Origin: Staphylotrichum longicolle
Taxonomy: Eukaryota > Ascomycota > Sordariomycetes > Sordariales > Chaetomiaceae
Assembly (NCBI GenBank): GCA_019096155.1
Contig: JAHCVI010000001.1
Coordinates: 7,750,001-7,814,000, forward strand
Reading direction: 5' to 3'
Length of the DNA: 64,000 nt
Position 1 is the stretch's first letter. Each line of letters opens with the position of its first letter. The position numbers and the translations under genes are program-made. Below, one piece after another: positions 45,271-56,655 of the stretch. Under the pieces are notes generated by a model that saw only the letters and a program-made list of their open reading frames with translations, searched no databases and was not told the origin of the DNA.

Positions 45271-47960
45271 ATGTTCGCCCGCGGCAGCTCCAAGGAGCGG
45301 AGCTCCACTCGGAAAGTGACGCCGCCGTCTCCCTCCTACATGTCAAACGAACAGTTCGGTATGCACGACCTCGTGGCCTCCCCAAGAGAAGACGCAGGGA
45401 ACCTCGATGCCTCGGCCAGTTGCTTACTTGTCCCGTAGCTGCCTATCTTGCAGATCTGCGCAACACCCGCATCAACAGGCCTGCGGGGGCCCGTCCTCCG
45501 CCGGTCTCTATGCATGATGCTCTTGGCTTGTCTCTCAGCGGCCGGTCGTCCATCAGAGCCCCGTCGCCCTCGGCATCCTCCCTGCCTCCCCAACATCATT
45601 CCCACCAACGGACACAATCAGACACCGGCAGCGTGCCTCCATCGACCAGCCGCCCATCGATTGCTCCCAGTGTCTCCTCTAGGTACTCATCTGCCACCCG
45701 TGGAAAGGATTATTACCCTGACCGCCCGGTGCAACCGTTGAAGCCATCCGAGGTCGTCCCGAGCGCAACATACATTGAGCGTGGACAAAGATGGATGGAG
45801 AAGGAAGAAGCCTTCTCGTTGCGGCAAGCCATGGAGGATATGGACCTCAAGGACCAGACCAAGCAGAGCAAAGAGGCCGACGGGGAGAGCGACGACGATA
45901 AGCGACTCTACAATGCTGCTCTTGACGAAGCTGCCGAACTAGTTTGGAAGCATCAGAACCCGGGCAAAGTCCCGCAGCCTGGGGCGCCCTACCGGTACAG
46001 ACCGCATTTACGCAAGAACAGCTACGCCCATGCCCGCACGGCCAGCGTCGGTAGGTATGGAACCGACGTTGCACCAACCGGACTTGCCCGGGATTCTCGT
46101 TCACGGTCGGTGTCTGGCAGCTCAACTGAGGGTGACAGTCCTGTGCCGGATTCTGGCCGTCCGTCTTTTGCCTCGTCTCGGCAAGCATCCAGCATGGAAC
46201 AACGGCCGGGGCTGACACAGAACCCGATGGGCTCCGGCCGGAATCCGAAGTCGTATGGGGACATGCCCGCAGGGCCTCGCTCGGCTCCAGTGGGGCGTTC
46301 CAGGAGCAGGCAGAAGAGGAACATGAGCGGTGAAATCCAAAAGCCCTTTTCGGGTGATCAGATCTGGGAAGAACCGGACAGCGAAACTTCTGGCCAACCT
46401 CAGACTTCGGCACCGGACGACGCCGTGAATCCCTTGCAACCCAGGCCCAAGGAGCCCCTGAACCGACTTCAGTTTACTCCCAGATCGACTGCTGAGACGA
46501 AGACGAACGCTCCTCTTCCATCCCTCCCGAAGCTGGTGTCGCGGTCCGAGATACACCGGAACCCCCCGAGCCAGTCTCGCAACCCTCAGTACACAACCAA
46601 CAACCGTGTTGCTCCTTTACCAGAGCAGCGCGAGGACGTGCCTCGCAAGCACGGCATGGAGATCCGGGGCGATGATATCAAACAGGCCACGAGCATGAAG
46701 CTGAAAGACCGTAGCGCCAAGCTCCCCACGCCGTCTGCCGTTAGCGATAGCCCCGGTCGACCTATCGTAAGCTTTGCTAAAGATTGGAAGCCCCAAGAGG
46801 AGGCTACTGACGACAAGTCAGAAGAGTCGAGATTCGGCCGCGGAGGTGTCAACCACCCGGCCTGCCTCATCCCGGGCGGGCTCCGCCAACGGCAGTCGCA
46901 GCAGCAAGCCCAAGCGATCCCTTCTATCTCTGTTACGGATGATTTTGCGGCCTCGCCGTTACCGTCGTCAGCGTCGCCACGGCGCCAACAACCAGCCCCG
47001 CCCACTATTCAAGTAAATGGGCCATCTGTGCCCGCGATAGCGGTGTCCGACTCCTCCTCGTCGGGCCCCCCTGCCATCGTAGTTGAGCCTGATGGAGCAG
47101 ACGAAGGCCCTGGAATACCCATCATCGTGACACCTGACGATAACACCACCAGCGGCACGGGTGGTAGTTCTCGTCGCCCTCTCCCCAGTCCACAAGCTGG
47201 AGCTCCACGCATCCGGCAGGCAGCACGCCCACGTGGAAACTGGGCACCCGCCTCGAGGCCAGTAGGCAGCCGGGCTACTGCGCGTTGTCACGAGTGCGGA
47301 GACTTTATCGAAGGCCGCTTCGTGTCGCTCGCCGGCACTTCAGAGCGCTTCCACCCCCATTGCTTCGCCTGCTACGCGTGCGGCACCTCACTCGAGGCGC
47401 TCGAGATCTCACCCGAGCCTGACGACCACCGCGCACGGCGTCTCGACCGTATTGCCCGCCGCGCCGCGGGCGAGGTGCTCCCCGAGGAGCCCGGCCAGAC
47501 GATGGCCGAGGACGGCGACGAGCGGCTGCGCTTCTTCTGCCACCTCGACTGGCATGAGCTGTACGCGCCGCGCTGCAAGCACTGCAAGACACCCATCATG
47601 GGCGAGCACGTGGTCGCTCTGGGCTCCCATTGGCACTTTGGGCACTTTTTCTGCGCCGAGTGCGGCGACCCGTTTGAGAAGGGCATGACGCATATCGAAA
47701 AGGACGGCTATGCGTGGTGCGTGTCCTGCCAGACCAAGCGCACCGAGAGGAGGGCGCCCAAGTGCCGCAAGTGCAGGACGGCCGTCATCGGGCAGTACAT
47801 TCGGGCCCTCGGCGGCGAGTGGCATGACGAGTGCTTCCGTTGTGCGACCTGCAACGGCGGGTTTGATGATGGGCAGATCTTCCCAATGGAGGGTCGCGGG
47901 GCGCCGGGCGAGACGGTGGTGCTGTGTACGAAGTGCATGGAAAAGGAGTTAAAAGCATGA
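45271..47960 (+). CDS. Three-LIM-domain protein (paxillin-like)
   Basis: Two exons, 45271-45358 and 45439-47960; the intron 45359-45438 has a GTATGC donor and GTAG acceptor. The product is 869 aa. The N-terminus MFARGSSKERSSTRKVTPPS, then SYMSNEQFAAYLADLRNTRI, spans the junction and shows that the long upstream frame starting at 45078 is not the true start. The middle is disordered, Ser/Pro/Arg-rich. Three LIM domains occupy about residues 644-869: LIM1 CHECGDFIEG...HPHCFACYACG, LIM2 CKHCKTPIMGEHV...FFCAECG, LIM3 CRKCRTAVIGQYI...CFRCATCNGG. Each LIM binds two zinc ions. Fungal paxillin-like proteins of this shape act in cytokinesis and actin-based cell-wall or Rho signalling. Exact orthology is inferred. 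Confidence 0.88.
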
Positions 47961-48512
47961 CCAAAGGTGGGTTTCATGAGATGCAGGGCGTGGGCGTTGG
48001 ACGATGCATTTGGGTGATGCGGCGAAGGCTGGAGTTTGTCTGTAGTTCTCTGTAGCTTTGATTTTTTTCAATCCGTCCCGAAATGACCATCTGCCTCGAA
48101 ATGAACGGCTCGCACCAGGTCGTGTAAACTGATACGTGAAGAGAGCAGTATTTTCATTTGCGATGGGTAGATTTCTGGCTGAGTCCGGGGTCTTCAAAGG
48201 AGAAGGGAAAGCCAACCGACATCACCCACGAACGAACATCCCCAGAGAAAGAACGTTGGGCACTAAACGGCAAATGATAATTCCCCAGGAAGCCAGACTA
48301 CTGCGCCGAAAAAATTCCACCCATCTTCCCCGGCAAGAACCCAGCGTCAAGACTCCTTCATCTCGTGTAGCATTTCCCCCAATTGGTATCTCCATCCCAT
48401 AGATGGGGTTAGACGTGCAAATCGCGACATCCCCCTCACTGTTCCAAGCCGGGGGCCATCGCAGGGTGCTGGCTGAGCGTTTCTCGCCCCCGCATTCCCG
48501 TTCATCGAGCCC
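47961..48512. other. Convergent intergenic region
   Basis: 552 bases between the LIM gene stop (plus) and the SUMO stop (minus). Presumed 3' UTRs; no gene is seen. Confidence 0.55.
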
Positions 48513-48912
48513 TCAGCAACCGCCGACCTGCTCCTGGTGGACTTCTAGGGTATCGCCGTCTTGCATCTCCAGCTGAGCCAGACGAACCTCGTCAGCAACC
48601 TCGGTTTCCGTATACAGAAAAAAGGAAATCAATATGCGCAGGGACGATAAGAGAAAAAGACCAACTCACCGTGTCTGGAGTATCTGTGGGCTGGACGCGC
48701 TGGCCCTCGAACAGAAACCGCACCGAGGCGGGGGTCTTGCCTTGCCGCTCGCAAAAGGCGGTCATGAGCTTCTCGAGCTTAGTGCTGCGCTTGATCTTGA
48801 AGAAGACCTCGTTGTTGTTATCCGTGACTTTGATGTTGAGGTGCTCAGTCGGGCCCTGAGGCTGCTCGAGACCCGGCTGTCCAGGGCTGCCGTTGTCGGC
48901 GTTGTCAGCCAT
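48513..48912 (-). CDS. smt3: SUMO (Smt3), ubiquitin-like modifier
   Basis: Two exons, 48912-48670 and 48572-48513; intron 48573-48669 (97 nt), GTGAGT...GGCTCAG, phase 0. The product is 100 aa. A flexible N-terminus (MADNADNGSPGQPGLEQPQG) leads to the ubiquitin fold: EHLNIKVTDNNNEVFFKIKR, KLMTAFCERQGKTPASVRFL and FEGQRVQPTDTPDTLEMQDG, ending EVHQEQVGGC. The GG is the mature C-terminus, with one residue (Cys) to be removed by Ulp-type protease. The acceptor at CTCAG (48573-48574) gives TPDTLEMQDGD, which matches the family exactly. An upstream AG (48604-48605) would insert nine foreign residues. Confidence 0.95.
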
Positions 48913-50026
48913 GGCGATGCGACTTGGGTGTGTTTTGTTGGTTGTGAGGTTGGTGAGCGGAGAAGAGAGTTGTGCGGAACCGGGGTGATCTGGAAGCAAT
49001 CGGAGTTCTTGTCAGTTGCGAATATTCAAACTTGCGACGAAGACTGGGCGCTTTCTAGACAGGTCGCGGTAAGGGCATGCGTGCCAGAGAGGTTGGTCGG
49101 GGGAGAGGGGTTCCGCAAGAGAGTGCGCACGAGGACTTACCTCAGCAATCGCGAATGGATGCGCCACGTTACTGCGACCTGCCTGGCTTTTATATGCTGG
49201 TAGGATCGTCAAAGCGGGCACTTGGCTGCTGGTATTGCTCTTCTGCCTGTTTGTTCAGTGTCTGGGGGGTTCTTGCTGACGGTGGTGGTTGAAGGTGGGA
49301 TGGTTTGCTGTGGCGGGGAATGGTGGCTCGCGTTGTGGTGGGGTTGTGGTCATGGCCGAAAGTTCCAGGCTGCAGCAGCCTTTTCTTGTTCCATGAGTTG
49401 GCAATCAGTGGGACAACCTTAAAAGCTTACCACCTCAGCAGAATAATTCGGAAAGATGAAGAAGACCAGAGGAAGACAAAGTCTTTCATCCATAAACTTT
49501 CTTCACTGTTGATTCTAAGGTAGGTAACAAATGGAAACAGGGATCGACGGATTGGTGCAGGTTGGGCAACCGAACAAAAATCAGTGAACAGTTAGTTCAT
49601 CGAGCAGTGTCTCATCATCAGTCATCGGCGCAACAGCCTCCTTCTGCAGCATGTACACATTCTGAATGAATAATGGCTTTCCAGGTTAGCTCACTGCCTC
49701 CAGTTCACGGGAAACCACCTGCAGTCGCCGCTGGTATATTTCTCAAACTGGCTGGCAATCCCAGGAGAGTCTTTTGTCTATCTTCAACCTGTGCACGCGA
49801 GCCAAGTCCCACGGACAAGGTCCTGCTAAACGTGAATGAATTAGCGGAACAGGGGTCCCTGACATCATCGCCCCAGGCTCAGGAACACTTGAAAGTGGAA
49901 TGCAGCCGTTCTAACCATGTCCTCCCCTCAACGCTGTGGAGGGTCCAAACATTCACCAACTCCCTACCAAGACAAAGCGAAGCAGCGCTCCCCCTCACAG
50001 CCTCGCCCACAAGCTACATCGAGGCA
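48913..50026. promoter_or_regulatory. Divergent region, smt3 / cmc4
   Basis: 1.1 kb between divergent starts. Because the cmc4 coding part of exon 1 is only an ATG, much of the sequence just before 50027 should be its 5' UTR. An ATG at 49671 followed by CAG|GTTAGC might mark another leader exon. No other gene is seen. Confidence 0.45.
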
Positions 50027-50468
50027 ATGGTATGTACTGAGATGCCTTGGTAACCATACTAGCTTGCAGAACACAAAAAACTGATTGGCATGCTCTCATC
50101 CAGGGACTTGAACAAGACCTCCGGAGCAATCCTCCATGCCATCCACGGGCGGTTCGTTCGGTCCCCGGGAATTTGCGATGGCCGTGCTGACTTCTCATTC
50201 TGTTGTCTTCAGTGTGCAATTCAAGGTAGGGACTACTATCCCCCTCGAGCGTAGTACCCTCGCGTTGGCGCGTTTGCTTATGAAACTCCCAGATTGCTTG
50301 ACAAAAAACGGATACGACGAAACCAAGTGCACCAAGCTTGTTGACGCTCTCTACGAGTGCTGCCAAGCGTTCTACGAGAAACACGGCGACGGCGCAACAA
50401 CTGTCAGCTGCCCTAAGCCAAACTTGCTGCGGTTGAAGATGGAGCAGAGAAGGAAGGGGATCCAGTGA
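50027..50468 (+). CDS. cmc4: Twin CX9C mitochondrial protein Cmc4
   Basis: Four exons: 50027-50029 (ATG alone), 50104-50151, 50213-50225 (13 nt) and 50293-50468; introns of 74, 61 and 67 nt. The product is 79 aa: M, GLEQDLRSNPPCHPRA, CAIQ, then DCLTKNGYDETKCTKLVDAL and YECCQAFYEKHGDGA, ending CPKPNLLRLKMEQRRKGIQ. The two CX9C pairs are C-HPRACAIQD-C and C-TKLVDALYE-C. Cmc4 is a small intermembrane-space protein imported by Mia40, linked to respiratory-chain assembly. The first CX9C appears only if both small exons are used, which strongly supports the model. Start alternatives are few, since ATG directly abuts GTATGT. Confidence 0.88.
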
Positions 50469-51329
50469 CAAGAAGAAGGCGGCATGTATCACACATCCAG
50501 ATATGTCCACCTGCAGAGCCCCGAGAGGCATCAGGTAACTTGAAAGGAGGGTGGGGGATTCCTCTAGGCGATCATTGAGCGCGCGAGAGGCCGCGTGGAC
50601 CTGAACAAGCAATGAAGGGCTTGTTCCGAGACTCTAATATGAATGCCATGGACATTGTGAGGAAAAAGAGGAAAAGGTCCAAAATTTTCGGCTCCCGACG
50701 ACTTTTGTATCTTTGCGTTCTGGTGGGGCAGTTCGACTCCACTTTTGCATCCAGCCTCAAATGGCCCGTGCTTAGCAGGGGAGCTTGCAGCCTGGTTGTT
50801 TGGTTGCCAGCCGCCGGCAGCTCTCTGTCGATGCGCCTTCCCGATTTTTCGAAACCGCAGTTACGCGACCGCGTTGCCCAAGACAAGACAGGGACCATAA
50901 CCGCCATTCCCAAGCGAATTTACATAGCGAGTGACCTGAAAGAAACAGCAACGTCCCCGTCTTTTTGGAAACCGGCAACCCACGACCCAAACCCGCAGAA
51001 TGCGGTAAAGAAAGCCACCAACTCGGAAGCTCCACTCGGTCTCTTTCCCGACCTCTTGGGTCGTCAACACTACTTCCTTGCGCCCAATCTTTCGGCTCTC
51101 GTTTACGCGCATTAAACATGGCTCCGGCATTTGTTAGTTGTCTGTTTCAGCTGCATGCTGGTGTGGCCAATGAACACTGACGTTGCTTGTTCCAGGACTA
51201 TCCAGCATCGGAGGGGAGCTCCCGGGCGAGTTCGCTGAGTCGAGCGCAAGGTTGGTCCATCTCCGGGGTCCAGCACCATTGAGTATTGCACAGATTCTAA
51301 CACTACCGCTAGGGCCTGCCGACGATCAA
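50469..51329. other. Intergenic region upstream of nup84
   Basis: 861 bases. Holds the cmc4 3' UTR and the nup84 promoter. The nup84 frame is open back to 51174, so a short upstream exon (for example from the ATG at 51119) is possible, though no phase-consistent splice was found. Confidence 0.45.
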
Positions 51330-54309
51330 ATGGCCGATCTCGAGACCACATACCAGGAGAGCGCGATCCGGGTTGGTGAAGAAGTCGACTACTTCGCTGC
51401 CCAGCTCGACCGCTACAATACCGACCTGATTGGATCACCAGCGGAGAAGCGCGCCCAGGTTTTCAAGCTCGTTGACTCTTACCACACATATACACGCAAG
51501 AGGGCTGACCGGCTACGCGAACGCGAACCACGGGACCGATCTGTGCGAGGTGGGAGTTGGCAGAGAGCGGGCTCCACAGACATGGACGTTGACGAGGCAG
51601 ACGATGGCAATGTTGCAGTCTCCCTTGAAGAGATGCGTCGAGTGGAGGAGGAGGCGCAGACATGGGACCTCCTGCGGCGGATATTGCCCCTGCGCTATCG
51701 CGAGCAAGCCGCATCACAGCTGAGACACGTCGACGACGCCTCGACTAAGACTCGCAGGCAATGGTGGAATGAGTTTCTGGTCTCTGATTCGGCTGCCCGC
51801 GAGAGGAAACTTGTCCTGGAATGGCTTCAGAGCAGCGCGAGCTACGGGCCGCCCATCGATGACGTGGTCAGTGAGCTTCAACAGAATGCCGAGAGGGGCG
51901 ACATTCTGGCGCACGGCTGGCTCCATACGCGTCACAAGATCAAGCTACAAAAGAGCGTCAACGGCTATCAGGGCGTGCTGGACCCTCATGATGCCGCAGC
52001 CGCCCAGGCGCACCTCGGCTCCAACACGCTGATCACCCAGCTGGATCCAGATGCAGTCACGCGTCAGGCGCGCAAGTTGGAGCATCAAGACGAGTTTTTC
52101 GAGCGCGCTATTTGGCTTGGATGCTTTGAGATGCTCCGCCGGGGCTGCTCCATGTCGGAGATCAGAGAATGGTGTTCGGAGCGAACAGAATTGTGGAGGG
52201 CAGCATCGATCTCCCCCCTGCCCCTGTCCAATCCCGAGGACGAAGAGCAGCCGGAATTTGAGCCAAGGTCTTTGGTTCTATGGAGACGGATGTGCTTCGC
52301 CGCTGCCCGAGAGGGTGGGACCGGGGAGTACGACCGCGCTGTCTACGGGTTATTGGCTGGAGATATCGCCAGTGTAGAGAAGGTGTGCAAGTCTTGGGAT
52401 GATTTCCTCTTTGCGCACTACAACGCCCTTCTCAGGACACAGTTTGATTCCTACCTTACCAAGCATGGTGGCGGCGAGGCGGCCAAGGTCGCCGAGCAGT
52501 TCCCTTCCTTTAACGCCGTCCTTCACCACAGCGATCCGATGACAGTCAGCAAGCGGCTCATCGCTTCCTTGGAAACGGAGCCAAGGACAAGGAAGGAAGC
52601 GACAAGAACCTCGAAGGCTCTACAGGGCGCCATCGTCTCAAACGACGTCGACCGGCACTTATTTCACCAAGGTCTCGTGCTCGCCAAGCATGCGAACCAT
52701 GAGAAGAAATCCAAACTCATCCCCGAAATCTCACTTCCCATGTCCGAGAACTTCAACCAGGAAAAGTATTCCGACCTCGCCGACCACGACGGCCTCCGGG
52801 TCCTGGCCCACGTTCTCATCATCATTTCCACCCTCGACCGTCTTGGGGGTTTCACAAAGGACAGTGGTGCGCTGCAAGCTCGGCACCAAGCACAAGAGAA
52901 CATAATTGCAGCATACATCAGCTATCTTCGTCTGGCAAACCTGGAGGAGATGATCCCGCTGTACTGCTCCAAGCTTTACGGTGCCAGGCAATACCGGCCG
53001 CTGAGCAGAAACCTGATTCACATTGTCGACAATGACTCCCGGGTTCACCAGCTTACCATAATGAGGAAGCTGGGCATTGATCTGGCCGAGTTCGCAAAGA
53101 CGCAACCTCTCCTCTATCTGGAAGACGTCCATGATACCTCGCTGCCGTGCGATGCCAAGGGGCGCTTCAAGATCCTCGAGAGCGGGCCGGCAACGCTCAA
53201 GTATGGCCGCGTCGTGAAGCCTGATTTCTTTGGGGAAGATGCCGAGTTTGTTGATCAGGAAGATGACTTGATCATTCGTGCCATGGAGTGGCTCATGCTC
53301 GTTCCGGGGCAGTTTGTCGAAACATGCACCTACGTCATCCGGATATACAAGTATTTTCTCAGTAAGTTTTGAGTTTTGCTCGGTAATCGTCGCGGATGCT
53401 AACTGATTCTAGAACGGACACGACTGCGTGCTGCCCGCGCCCTGAGCGAACGGGTATCTGGGCGAGAGATTGTTAAGACCAAGTCACCCATTCCAGTGAG
53501 GGATGCGAGTGAAGACTCTGGCCCCGGCTGGTTTGATGAGTTTGCCAGTGGCGACTTTCCCGCCGAGTTCCTGGAAGAATGCGGCCTAGGCAAAGACAAG
53601 CTCGTCACGCTCGTCCGGAATGTCTGGGAGCTCGAGTGCCTTGTCCGTGCGCTGGATTCCATGGAAACTCTGTCATCGTTGGCTGGGCTTAGCAGGGAGT
53701 ACGTACCTCGCATACTCTTTCGTTGTTTCTTGCGTGATAGTCTAACAGCATCGGCAACAGGGAAAGCAGCACGTCGCGCGAGATGTGGCAACATACTAGC
53801 CAAGAGGTCCGCTCAGCCAAAGCGTGCATGCAGCCCGTCCTGAAGAACTGGCTGTTGGTGTCAAACGAAGGTAAGGCAACTGTTTTCCTCACCGAGGGTG
53901 CGAATGCTAACACTGTAACGTTAGTTGACAAGGAGTTCCAAGAGCTCCGTGATGCTTACATCCCAGAGACGGTACTGGCCTATATCAGCTGTCTGCATTT
54001 TGCGGGCACATCGCTCTCGCGGGACAACCTCTTGGAGTGCATGGAGCTCGCGGCAGTCATTGCTGAGAAGGACTCGGACGTGGCTAAGGAGTTCCTGAGG
54101 TGTAACAGGATGAAGGAACTCGTCGAGGCATTTGCCTCGTGCAGCAAGGCATTGGCGATTTGGACGAGCGACAAGAAAGGGTCGCAGACCAACTCCAAGA
54201 AGATTCGGGAGATGGGGTGGTGTGTATCCTTCCGTCCACTAAGATCACCGAGTTGCTCGAGCTAATCATGCCCCATAGGTCACGAGAACTGTGGTCAATC
54301 AAGCCATGA
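51330..54309 (+). CDS. nup84: Nucleoporin Nup84/Nup107
   Basis: Five exons: 51330-53361, 53413-53698, 53761-53870, 53925-54219 and 54279-54309; introns of 51, 62, 54 and 59 nt. The product is about 917 aa from MADLETTYQESAIRVGEEVD. It is all-helical with no repeats. Typical Nup84 segments include TWDLLRRILPLRYREQAASQ, ERAIWLGCFEMLRRGCSMSE, LRVLAHVLIIISTLDRLGGF and WLMLVPGQFVETCTYVIRIY. Nup84 is a structural member of the Y-shaped Nup84/Nup107-160 scaffold complex of the nuclear pore, binding Nup145C and Nup133. The final exon codes only the last ten residues (SRELWSIKP after Trp). The start is the first ATG in the frame; a longer N-terminus cannot be excluded. Confidence 0.88.
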
Positions 54310-54971
54310 AGGGCCACAAAGTCAGATTCTGGCCAAGAGGCCCAGTTGATGTGAGGCAGAGTGACAGGTGTCTGCTGCTTTTCACACATAGCCTTGAGCG
54401 AGTCGACTGAAGGAGAATGCACCCTCTGGGTTGGCAGAACCATCTTCCCGGCCCACACACTCCATGACGTTAAGAATATTGGGCGAATTGAATTGGCCTG
54501 CGGTTTTGAGGTAGTTGATCTGGGCGTCGCACGGTCGAAAGGCGTCAACAGCAAACATGTCAGGGAGCGTGGATTCGATGGATAGTGTGGAGGTCTCTTG
54601 TACTAGGCGCTTGAGGTAGTTTTGACAATTGCCCGTATCTAAGGCGGGCATGTTCAGGCCCATCGCCGTTTCTGTCCTCGTCTCTGATCTAACCACCTTA
54701 TGAACCCTGTACACGGAGAAAGAGCAAGAGGTCGACATCAGGTACGGACCTAGGCAGCTCCATCTACCCCACACTAGGATCGCCGAGGCATCTCTTGGAT
54801 GCGGGGAAGGTTGGGGAGGACAGGGATCAGAATGTTGATTTGGGGGGGAAGTCAATGTACTTGAGGGCTGTGACTGCAACTTGGCGAACAGCAGAAGGAG
54901 CGTTTCTGTCGCAACGTCTTCGTGGCAATAACAACCCAGAACTCCCTCTGACCGCAGTCCGCTTGGAAAAC
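54310..54971. other. Intergenic region, nup84 / FMN oxidase
   Basis: 662 bases between two plus-strand genes. The only frame of note is on minus and is listed separately. Confidence 0.4.
54382..54738 (-). CDS. Possible small hypothetical protein (weak)
   Basis: A 118-codon frame from ATG at 54738 (alternative 54663) to a stop at 54382. The segment DMFAVDAFRPCDAQINYLKT, then AGQFNSPNILNVMECVGRED, looks more protein-like than chance frames here. I recognise no family, no signal peptide and no introns. It lies in the short gap between nup84 and the FMN oxidase gene, antisense to both, and may be chance or an antisense transcript. Confidence 0.22.
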   Translation of the reverse strand: MSTSCSFSVYRVHKVVRSETRTETAMGLNMPALDTGNCQNYLKRLVQETSTLSIESTLPDMFAVDAFRPCDAQINYLKTAGQFNSPNILNVMECVGREDGSANPEGAFSFSRLAQGYV

Positions 54972-56363
54972 ATGTCCGGGCCACAGGGTAAAGATGGCGG
55001 CGGCGACGGCGGGGAGAAGCCGGCGTACGGCCAGTACCAATTCGATTTGTATGCCCAGGCCATCATGGCCGGCAAGAAGCCCATCGTCACAACAGACCCG
55101 AACAAGCTGGAGCAGGCGGCCAGGGACGCCATGAACCCCGAGGCCTTCAACTACGTCTTTGGCGGCGCCGGCGAACAGGCGACAATGCATGCCAACCGCC
55201 TGGCCTTCCGCCAGTGGAAGGTCATCCCGCGCATGCTCCGGCCCACCCTACCTCGAGACCTGAGCGTCAAGTTGTTTGGTCAAACTTATGGTCAGTAATT
55301 AAATGAGAGTCTATCTCGCATGCTGTCTCGGAACTAACGTAAACCCCATCAGACACACCCATCCTCATGGCCCCCATCGGCGTTCAGGGAGCCTATCATC
55401 CGGACGGTGAAAAGGGCGTCGCAACCGCTTGCGCCTCGCTCAACGTCCCCTTCATCTACAGCACCGCTTCCACCACCCCGCTCGAGGACGTCGCCGCGGC
55501 AGCCGACCGCTCCCTCACCAACGGCGACGAGGATGCCACCACCACCACCACCACCGCCTCACAAGACGACAAGAAAACGGCCACGCGCCGCGCTGGTTCC
55601 AGCTCTACTGGCCCCTCCGACACCATCACCGCCTCGCTCCTCGCGCGCGCCCGCGCCGCCGGCTGCACCGTCCTGGTCGTCACGCTCGACACCTTCACCA
55701 TGTCGTGGCGCCCGCTCGATCTCGACGGCGGCGGGTACCTGCCCTTCGTGACGGGGCAGGGCAACGCGCTGGGTTCAGCGACCCGGCCTTCCGCGCGCAG
55801 TTCGCGGCGCAGAGCGGCGGCGACGCCGTCGAGGACAACCCGATCATGGCCAGCCGGGCGTGGCTGGCCGAGGTGTTCTCGGGCCACGCGCACGGGTGGG
55901 GGAGACCTGGCGACGCTGCGGCGGCTGTGGGGACGGGCCGATCGTGCTCAAGGGGGTGCTGAGTGTCGAGGACGCGCGGATGGCGGTGCAGTGCGGGATG
56001 GACGGCATCGTGGTGAGCAACCACGGCGGGCGGCAGCTGGACGGGGCGGTGCCGAGCTGGAGGTTTTGCCGAGATCGTGGAGGCCGTGGGGGACAAGCTG
56101 ACGGTGCTGTTCGACTCGGGCATCAGGACGGGGGTGGACGTGCTCAAGGCGCTCGCGCTGGGCGCAAGGCCGTGTTTGTTGGGCGGCCTGTGATTTATGG
56201 GTTGGGCGTGGCTGGCAGCGAGGTGCTCGACACATCCTGGCTGGGCTCCTCGCGGACGTGGACCAGTCGATGGGGTTGGCCGGTGTGAAGAATGTGGCCG
56301 AGCTGAATCCGAGGTATACTGAGGAAGCTCAACTACGGCGGCGACGTCAAGTCATCGCTATGA
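54972..56363 (+). CDS. FMN-dependent 2-hydroxyacid oxidase (lactate oxidase/monooxygenase-like), many indels
   Basis: Exon 1 is 54972-55290; the intron 55291-55352 is GTCAGT...ATCAG; exon 2 runs from 55353. The start is MSGPQGKDGGGDGGEKPAYG. Family blocks are present but in changing frames: PILMAPIGVQGAYHPDGEKG and IYSTASTTPLED, RWFQLYWP, VLVVTLDTFTMSWRPLDLD, GFSDPAFRAQF, GPIVLKGVLSVEDARMAVQC, GIVVSNHGGRQLDG (catalytic His and Arg), VLFDSGIRTGVDVLKALALG, KAVFVGRPVIYGLGVAG, HILAGLLADVDQSMGLAGV and NYGGDVKSSL before TGA 56361-56363. About ten one-base indels are needed (near 55592, 55613, 55772, 55903, 55931, 56057, 56069, 56165, 56223, 56317). The family oxidises L-lactate or similar acids with FMN. 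No cytochrome b5 domain is present. Confidence 0.75.
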
Positions 56364-56655
56364 CCGCAGACGGTTGTTTCTGGTGGTCTTCGTGTACATA
56401 TGGTTGCGGAGACCCTTTTGTGTCTTGAGAGATCGTCCTTCTTCTCCCACATTGGCATCTCGCAATATTCATGCCCTGCGAGTCATCCATTCAGCCATTT
56501 CGCCCAGACCATTTCTTGACACTGCAGACCGGAAAGGGCTTTATGCTAGAACGCTTGGCCTAACCCCTCGCTTGCTTCCCGTGTGGCGCCTCCACTCACG
56601 GCGCCGACATCAGACTCGTGTGACACGCCTCATCACAGATCAAGCTCTCTGCCAG

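Noticed and set aside
45078..45438. Upstream in-frame extension of the LIM gene from ATG 45078
   Set aside because: The N-terminus MFARGSSKERSS at 45271 joins by a proper intron to AAYLADLRNTRI; the extension reads through that intron.
54972..56363. Calling the FMN oxidase locus a pseudogene
   Set aside because: The neighbouring conserved cyp15 has the same kind and density of indels, so sequence error is more likely than decay.
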